From the IMG/VR virus record IMGVR_UViG_3300017719_000279, positions 1 through 20,930 of that record: a stretch of 20,930 nucleotides of DNA; one strand, given 5' to 3'. The translations under genes and the position numbers were made by a program. Source of the DNA: a virus. Below the pieces are notes generated by a model, which saw only the letters and a list, made by a program, of their open reading frames with translations, had not been told where the DNA came from and did no database searches. Positions 15,323 through 20,930 of this stretch are shown here, piece by piece (the stretch's first letter is position 1; every line of letters begins with the position of its first letter).

Positions 15323-15727
15323 ATGTGGGCAACATGGGATTATGAAAACAACAAGATTCTAATTGGTGAACAAAAGAATAAGGGTGATGATAGCAACGAT
15401 TGGATTCCTGTTGATAAACAATTTACAGATATAAATTTAGATACACATAAAGTACAAACAACTTTTGATGAAGAAAATAATTTAATTACAATAAAATCTA
15501 TAGAAAAGTCTGAAGCTGAACTTATAGAAGTATCATTGTTTAAATTAAGAAATATAAGAAATAATAGACTAGCATCTAGTGATTGGACTCAAGTTAGCGA
15601 TAGTCCACTATCAGATGCTAAAAAACAAGAATGGGCAACATATAGGCAATCATTAAGGGATTTACCATCCCAACATCAAGCAACTAATAATATTGATGAT
15701 GTGATATTTCCAACTTACCCTGAATGA
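15323..15727 (+). CDS. Tail fibre assembly chaperone-like protein
   Basis: The C-terminal half (LRNIRNNRLASSDWTQVSDS, then PLSDAKKQEWATYRQSLRDL and NIDDVIFPTYPE) is the signature of the phage tail assembly chaperone family found next to fibre genes (PF16778-like). Such proteins help fold or attach the fibre and usually do not stay in the virion. The N-terminal half is a short beta-rich domain (MWATWDYENNKILIGEQKN). The start is ATG 15323 with GAGG at 15311-15314, 8 nt upstream; a GTG at 15314 in the same frame coincides with that site and is rejected. The protein has 134 residues and directly precedes the fibre gene. Confidence 0.75.
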   Translation: MWATWDYENNKILIGEQKNKGDDSNDWIPVDKQFTDINLDTHKVQTTFDEENNLITIKSIEKSEAELIEVSLFKLRNIRNNRLASSDWTQVSDSPLSDAKKQEWATYRQSLRDLPSQHQATNNIDDVIFPTYPE

Positions 15728-15755
15728 TTTAAGATATATAAAATAGGATTTTATT

Positions 15756-18700
15756 ATGGCACAACACGATTACAACTTAGCAAACCAATCAGGTGCAGAC
15801 TTTAGAGCAGATTTAAACAATGCTTTGTCTGCTATTGCAACTACAAATAGCGGTTCAACTGAACCATCAACTACTTTTGCTCATCAATTATGGGTAGATA
15901 CATCAAGCAATGTATTAAAAATAAGAAATGGTGCTGATAATGCTTGGATTACTACAGGTATTAGTATCACTACATCTAATATATTAACAGGTGATCTAAC
16001 AGGTGATGTCACTGGGAATGTAACAGGTAATGTTACTGGTAATGTTACTGGAGATTTAACAGGTAATGCAGATACAGCTACAACACTTGCAACTGCAAGA
16101 ACCATATCTTTATCAGGAGATGTAGTAGGTTCTGCTTCATTTGATGGTAGTGGTGATATTAGCATATCAACTACAGCACAAATTAATTCTATTGCTTTAG
16201 GAACTGATACTACAGGTGATTATGTACAATCTATTTCAGGTGGAACTGGAGTAACAATAACAGGTGGAACTGGTGAAAGTTCTACTCCTAGTGTTGCTAT
16301 AGGACAAGCTGTAGCTACAACCGATGATGTTACTTTTAATATTGTTACAGCAAGCGAAGAATTTATAGGTGATATTGATGGTGCTGTTAGATTCACAGCT
16401 AAAGCTGATGTAGCTTTATCTAAAGGTGATGTAGTTTATGTATCAGGTGTTTCAGGAAATACAACTACAGTTGGTAAAGCAAAAGCTGATGATGCTTCTA
16501 AAATGCCTGCATTCGGTTTGGCTATAGAAGACGCTAATGCTAATAACAATCTGCAAATAGTTACTTTTGGTAATTTAACATCTATAGATACTTCTAATGA
16601 ATCTGTAGGACAAATACTTTATGTATCCACAACAGCAGGTGAGTATACAACTACAGCTCCAACAGGTGAATCAAGTCAAATACAAAACATAGGTAAGATA
16701 TTAAGAAGTCATGCTGTTAATGGTTCTATCAAAGTAGGTGGTGCTGGTAGAAGTAATGCAACGCCTAACTTAGATAATGGCAAGATATTTATAGGTAATG
16801 GCTCAAATCAAGCAACCACTTCAACACTTGATACTTCTATAGTTGTTGAGAACACTAATTTATATTACACGTCAGCAAGATTTGATTCTGCTTTTACATC
16901 TAAATCAACAAGCGATTTATCAGAAGGAACTAATCTTTATTATACGGATGCTAGATTTGATACTAGACTAGCCACAAAAGACACAGACGATTTAAGCGAA
17001 GGTACAACTAATCTTTACTACACAGATACAAGAGCTAATTCAGCTATAGATGCTAGAGTAACAAAAGCATTTGTTGATGCATTAGGAATACAAGCAACAA
17101 GTGTAGCTGCTAATTCAGTAACATTAGGAACTGATACTACAGGCAACTATGTTCAAACAATTACTGGAACAGCTAATAAGATTACAGTGTCAGGAAGTGG
17201 TAGTGAGTCTGCAGACATAACGCTAACACTACCTGATGATGTTCAGATTGCAGATAGCTTAACAGTAGCAGGTAATCTTACTGTTAATGGAACTCTAACG
17301 TCCTTAGACACAACGAATCTTGATATAGAAGATAATCTATTCCAGCTTAATGCAGGATTAACAGGAAGCCCTGTAAATGACTCAGGTATGCTGATCAATA
17401 GAGGTACTGCTGATAATGGTATCTTTATGTGGGATGAATCAGTTGATAAGTTCACACTAGGATTAACAACAGCAGATGGTAGTGCTACAGGAAATATTAC
17501 TCTTAATTCACTTGGTACTTTAGTTGCTAATATAGAAGGTAATGTTACAGGTACTATACAAACAGCAGCTCAACCTAATATTACAAGTCTTGGTACTCTT
17601 ACAGGTTTAACAACTACAGGCGATATCAACTTTGGCGACAACGACAAAGCAGTTTTTGGTGCTGGTTCAGATTTACAGATTTATCATAATGCTAATACTT
17701 CATTCATTACAGAAAGTGGTTCTAGTAATTTAAAAATTGGTGGTGAAAATTTATACTTACAAAATACAGCACATAATGAAAACTATTTAGAAGGTATAGC
17801 CAATGGTGCAGTAACTTTATATCACAATGGTAATGCCAAAATCGCCACAACCTCAACAGGTATAGACGTAACAGGTACAGTAACAAGTGATGGTTTGGTT
17901 AGTGATGGCAATGTAGTTATTGATGGATTATTACAATTTGAAGATAGTGGTGGCTCTAATCGTACAGTTATGGAGTACGACTCTAATGATGATTTACTTA
18001 TTAAAACAGGAACTTCATCAGGTACTAGGTCTATAAGATTTCAAACTGAAGCAAGCGAAGCTGCAAGAATAACATCAGATGGAAAATTAGGACTCGGAAC
18101 ATCTTTACCAGCCTCTAAACTATCCATTGAAAACACTGGTTCATCTACAGTAGATGCTATCACATTAGACTGGGAGCATTTATCAACAACAACAAACATT
18201 GAGCAAAGGATTCAATGGAGATTTGGCGATGATGCTACAGCAGATACATTTTTAAATGCAGGTTATATTGGCTCTGGTAAACAGGGTTCTTGGCAGAGTG
18301 GGTCTGAAAGGGATTCTTATTTATCTTTTGGTACTACAAACGATAATACACAAACAGAGGCTATGAGAATATCAGCAGATGGCTCGGTTGGAATTGGAAC
18401 GACTTCGCCAAGTTCTAATCTACACATAAAAACTTCTGTAGATAACAGCTTAGCTCAAGGATTGGTCATTGAAAGAAGTGCAAACACTGACAAAGGTTAT
18501 ATCAACTATAATGGCGGTGGTTTTCAATTTAGGTGTACTGTTGGTGACCCAATAGTATTTGGTGACACCAGTAATGAGCAAATGAGACTAACCTCAACAG
18601 GTTTAGGTATCGGAACGAGTTCGCCAACAGGTGACGGAACTGCTTTACACATTCACGGCTCAGCTCATTCAACTTTACATCTTACCAATTCAACTACAGG

Positions 18701-20930
18701 TTCAACAATCACAGATGGATTTGATATTATCACAGATGGCTCAGATGCTTTGTTAAGAAACAGAGAAGATGCAGCAATAAAGTTTAGAATAGGCAGCTCT
18801 GAAGTTCTTAGAATGAACTCAACAGGTGTTGGAATCGGAACTGATTCGCCAAGTACAGCTTTATCCATAGAATCTTCAGGTGCAAACGGAATTGATTTAG
18901 AAGCAGACTCTTCAGCTACAACTAATAGTAATAGATTATTCTTTAGCACGTCTGCTGGTTCAAACTCAATTATGGGTGTTTCAGGAGCTTTAACATTTAG
19001 AACTGGTGCAACAGCAGGTTCCGCTTCAGGAACAGAACGCATGAGACTGGATTCGTCTGGACGATTAGGACTGGGAGAAACTGGAATGTCATCTTATGAT
19101 GGCGATGCAGATGATTTAGTTATAAAAACTGGTGGTAACACAGGTATAACTTTAAGAACATCAAGCACAGGCACTGGAAGTATCTACTTTGCTGACGGAA
19201 CATCTGGAACAGAAAGATACCAAGGAACTATTCGCTATTCTCACAGCGATAACGCAATGACTTTTGGCACGTCTGCTGCAGAACAAATGAGACTAACCTC
19301 AACAGGTTTAGACGTAACAGGCACAGCCACAATGGATGGTTTGACAGTTGATGGTACAAATGGAACATTTGCTATAGCTGCTGATGGTAATACTGTTACT
19401 ATGTCAAGAGCAGGAAGTAATTATTTTTATGCTTCAAATGCAAGTGGTGATTTATTTTTAGGTGCTGGTGGTAGTGCTTCCTTTTTAAAAATAGATAATA
19501 GCGGAGACATCTCCTTCTACGAAGACACAGGCACAACAGCTAAGTTATTCTGGGATGCAAGTGCTGAAAGATTGGGAATCGGAACGACTAGTCCTGAAAA
19601 ACCTTTACATGTTAATTCATCTACAGGAAACATTGGTATAAGAGTTGAAAGCACAGATGCTACATCTTCTATTGAGTTTATAGATAGTGGAACGACATCT
19701 ACTGGAACGTCTGCAAGAGTTGGTGGAATAAGTAACGACTTCTTTGTGCAAACCAACGGCTCTGAAGCCATGAGAATTGATTCTTCTGGAAACGTTGGAA
19801 TTGGAGAGACTAGTCCTGATAGTGTTCTTCACGTTTCAGACACATCCCAACCAAAAATAACCATTGAGGATAGTACAAATAATTCTTTTGGTCGTATTAC
19901 AGGAGGAGGTAGCACTGGCTCACTTACGCTTGAAGCAGATTTTGACAACGCTAAAGCAGGAACAGTAATGACATTCAATGTGGACAACACAGAAAGAATG
20001 CGTATTACTGATGCTGGTACTGTCCTTGTAGGTAAATCATCAGCTAATACAAGCACAGTTGGAGTTGAAGCAAGAGAAAATGGTCTTTTAGTTGCAACAA
20101 GAGATGGTGGTCAACCTCTTCTACTTGATAGATTTACAAGTGATGGAGATTTAATTTTATTTAGAAAAGACAGTACAAATGTTGGAAGTATTGGTACTAA
20201 TGGTAGTCGTTTAAGTATTGGTTCAGGTGATGTTAATTTAAACTTTAATGCTTCTGCTAATTCTATTTACCCAATTTCTAATGTTGATGGTACTTTATCC
20301 GATAATCTTGTTGACCTAGGTGCAACCGCAGCTAGATTCAAAGACATCCACCTAAGAGGAAGTGTTTATGCAGACCTTGTAAGGGGTTATGATGATACAG
20401 ATACTTATGTTAATTTTGCTGGTAGTAATGTATTAGGTTTTATTACTGGTGCTAGTGAGAGAGCTAGAATAGATTCGTCTGGAAATTTATTAGTTGGAAC
20501 TACAACTGTTAGTCTTTACAACAGTAGTTCTGAAGTTGGTACTCGTATAGGCGATGGTGTTCTTATGGTTAATAGGAGTGCTAACACTCCAGCTTATTTT
20601 AATAGGCTATCAACAGATGGAACTATTGCTGACTTTAGAAAAGACGGTACTTCAGTTGGAAGTATTGGTACTTTTGTAAGTCGTCTTTTCATTGGTAATA
20701 ACGATACGTTTTTAACTTTTGAGGGTGCTGCTGATAAAATTTACCCAGCTACTAGCACTGGTGCAGCCAGAGACAATGCTATTGATTTAGGTGGTTCTAC
20801 TGCAAGATTTGATGATATCTATGCAACTAACGGAACTATCCAAACCTCAGACATAAACGAAAAACAAGACATAGAAGATTTAACAGATGCAGAAACTAGA
20901 GTTGCAGTTGCAGCTAAAGGCTTACTTAAA
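15756..20930 (+). CDS. Giant tail fibre protein with C-terminal S74 intramolecular chaperone (partial, runs off the window)
   Basis: The frame opens at ATG 15756 (AGGA at 15745-15748, 7 nt upstream) and stays open for 1725 codons to the window end. The N-terminus (MAQHDYNLANQSGADFRADL, then TTFAHQLWVDTSSNVLKIRN) is a virion-attachment domain common in marine phage fibres. Then come 7 tandem TG[DN]x units, a beta-rich domain (about 200-340), three NLYYTxAR units, and at least seven G[IL]GTxSP-type units between residues about 778 and 1355. Two paralogous modules start near 1469 and 1627. Residues from 1697 (TSDINEKQDIEDL) begin an S74 endosialidase-type chaperone, which helps trimerise fibres and then cleaves itself off; Ser1698-Asp1699 is the expected cleavage dyad. 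It is very likely the host-recognition fibre. Confidence 0.9.
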   Translation, partial: MAQHDYNLANQSGADFRADLNNALSAIATTNSGSTEPSTTFAHQLWVDTSSNVLKIRNGADNAWITTGISITTSNILTGDLTGDVTGNVTGNVTGNVTGDLTGNADTATTLATARTISLSGDVVGSASFDGSGDISISTTAQINSIALGTDTTGDYVQSISGGTGVTITGGTGESSTPSVAIGQAVATTDDVTFNIVTASEEFIGDIDGAVRFTAKADVALSKGDVVYVSGVSGNTTTVGKAKADDASKMPAFGLAIEDANANNNLQIVTFGNLTSIDTSNESVGQILYVSTTAGEYTTTAPTGESSQIQNIGKILRSHAVNGSIKVGGAGRSNATPNLDNGKIFIGNGSNQATTSTLDTSIVVENTNLYYTSARFDSAFTSKSTSDLSEGTNLYYTDARFDTRLATKDTDDLSEGTTNLYYTDTRANSAIDARVTKAFVDALGIQATSVAANSVTLGTDTTGNYVQTITGTANKITVSGSGSESADITLTLPDDVQIADSLTVAGNLTVNGTLTSLDTTNLDIEDNLFQLNAGLTGSPVNDSGMLINRGTADNGIFMWDESVDKFTLGLTTADGSATGNITLNSLGTLVANIEGNVTGTIQTAAQPNITSLGTLTGLTTTGDINFGDNDKAVFGAGSDLQIYHNANTSFITESGSSNLKIGGENLYLQNTAHNENYLEGIANGAVTLYHNGNAKIATTSTGIDVTGTVTSDGLVSDGNVVIDGLLQFEDSGGSNRTVMEYDSNDDLLIKTGTSSGTRSIRFQTEASEAARITSDGKLGLGTSLPASKLSIENTGSSTVDAITLDWEHLSTTTNIEQRIQWRFGDDATADTFLNAGYIGSGKQGSWQSGSERDSYLSFGTTNDNTQTEAMRISADGSVGIGTTSPSSNLHIKTSVDNSLAQGLVIERSANTDKGYINYNGGGFQFRCTVGDPIVFGDTSNEQMRLTSTGLGIGTSSPTGDGTALHIHGSAHSTLHLTNSTTGSTITDGFDIITDGSDALLRNREDAAIKFRIGSSEVLRMNSTGVGIGTDSPSTALSIESSGANGIDLEADSSATTNSNRLFFSTSAGSNSIMGVSGALTFRTGATAGSASGTERMRLDSSGRLGLGETGMSSYDGDADDLVIKTGGNTGITLRTSSTGTGSIYFADGTSGTERYQGTIRYSHSDNAMTFGTSAAEQMRLTSTGLDVTGTATMDGLTVDGTNGTFAIAADGNTVTMSRAGSNYFYASNASGDLFLGAGGSASFLKIDNSGDISFYEDTGTTAKLFWDASAERLGIGTTSPEKPLHVNSSTGNIGIRVESTDATSSIEFIDSGTTSTGTSARVGGISNDFFVQTNGSEAMRIDSSGNVGIGETSPDSVLHVSDTSQPKITIEDSTNNSFGRITGGGSTGSLTLEADFDNAKAGTVMTFNVDNTERMRITDAGTVLVGKSSANTSTVGVEARENGLLVATRDGGQPLLLDRFTSDGDLILFRKDSTNVGSIGTNGSRLSIGSGDVNLNFNASANSIYPISNVDGTLSDNLVDLGATAARFKDIHLRGSVYADLVRGYDDTDTYVNFAGSNVLGFITGASERARIDSSGNLLVGTTTVSLYNSSSEVGTRIGDGVLMVNRSANTPAYFNRLSTDGTIADFRKDGTSVGSIGTFVSRLFIGNNDTFLTFEGAADKIYPATSTGAARDNAIDLGGSTARFDDIYATNGTIQTSDINEKQDIEDLTDAETRVAVAAKGLLK
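15987..16070 (+). repeat. Seven tandem 12-bp units in the fibre gene
   Basis: Seven consecutive 12-bp units, each near AC(A/T)GG(T/A/G)(A/G)ATxTx, encode TGDL, TGDV, TGNV, TGNV, TGNV, TGDL and TGNA. Such short Gly/Asn repeats form a thin extended stalk and can change copy number by slippage. Confidence 0.85.
16857..17058 (+). repeat. Three NLYYTxAR repeats in the fibre gene
   Basis: The motif NLYYT[SD][AT]R begins at 16857, 16932 and 17010, giving units of 25 and 26 residues joined by [ST]xDLSEGT linkers. This module recurs in many fibres of environmental phages. The DNA of the three units has diverged in third positions, so the duplication is not recent. Confidence 0.8.
18087..19817 (+). 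repeat. G[IL]GTxSP fibre repeats
   Basis: Eight-residue cores of the type VGIGTTSP start at 18087, 18387, 18603, 18828, 19065 (variant LGLGETG), 19572 and 19794, most 72-100 residues apart. Each is preceded by [AE]xMR[IL]xSxG and followed by L-x-[IV]. More degenerate copies (LVGKSS, LVGTTT) follow near 20030 and 20490. They are beta-structured building blocks of the shaft. Confidence 0.85.
18579..19311 (+). repeat. Exact 28-bp direct repeat (18579-18606 and 19284-19311)
   Basis: The 28-bp sequence beginning CAAATGAGACTAACCTCAAC occurs at both positions in the same reading frame and encodes QMRLTSTGL. The flanking bases differ. The copies are 705 bp apart and could support in-frame recombination that removes or adds fibre repeats. 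Confidence 0.85.

Noticed and set aside
15728-15755. Promoter for the fibre gene (TATAAA at 15737-15742)
   Set aside because: The -10 match is good, but no acceptable -35 lies 16-18 bp upstream, and the gap is only 28 bp in an AT-rich operon.
15987-16070. CRISPR-like short repeats
   Set aside because: The units are in-frame 12-bp coding repeats without spacers.
15884-20056. Minus-strand open frames opposite the fibre gene (for example 18665-19042 and 19617-19832)
   Set aside because: They lie entirely opposite a single long + strand gene, have low-complexity Ser/Val/Pro-rich translations caused by the Ser/Thr/Gly repeats on the other strand, and lack start signals.

Overview
The window is the structural (head-to-tail) half of a tailed, lambda-like siphovirus genome or prophage. 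All genes lie on the + strand, packed end to end. The DNA is AT-rich, Leu is mostly TTA and Arg mostly AGA. The very long fibre carries repeated 'GIGTTSP' motifs and ends in an S74-type chaperone. These traits suggest a phage of an AT-rich marine bacterium such as a SAR11-like alphaproteobacterium, but that host is an inference from style, not a match. No integrase, tRNA, CRISPR array or insertion sequence is visible.

Layout: 1-183 is a non-coding leader with a promoter-like element and perhaps the tail end of an earlier gene. 184-2449 is the packaging motor: Nu1-like small terminase and GpA-like large terminase. 2539-4649 holds a gpW-like joining protein with an extra N-terminal domain, then a lambda-type portal. 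4642-7203 is one continuous reading frame that joins an uncharacterised N-terminal region, an HK97-type (S78) prohead protease and an HK97-fold major capsid protein. 7253-8666 holds a small basic protein, two tandem FII-like head-tail attachment paralogues and a gpU-like tail terminator. 8680-9223 holds a small basic protein and the tail tube protein. 9228-9715 is the tail assembly chaperone pair, joined by a programmed -1 frameshift. 9699-11480 is the tape measure. 11480-15321 is the tail tip: DUF2460-like, DUF2163-like and J-like proteins. 15323-15727 is a tail-fibre assembly chaperone. 15756 to the window end is a giant fibre, cut off inside its C-terminal chaperone domain.

Together the genes build a head, fill it, connect it to a long flexible tail and tip the tail with a receptor-binding fibre. 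Two points stand out. First, the capsid polyprotein frame keeps two perfect internal ribosome binding sites (AAGGAG, 6 nt before an in-frame ATG), exactly at the starts of the protease and capsid modules, so it may make three nested proteins. Second, the tail chaperone frameshift site is pinned by flanking stop codons to exactly the 7 nt A AAA AAG, with a stem-loop downstream. The virion is also a mosaic: lambda-type packaging and joining parts around an HK97-type capsid, and a tail tip that resembles the gene transfer agent / Rhodobacter style.
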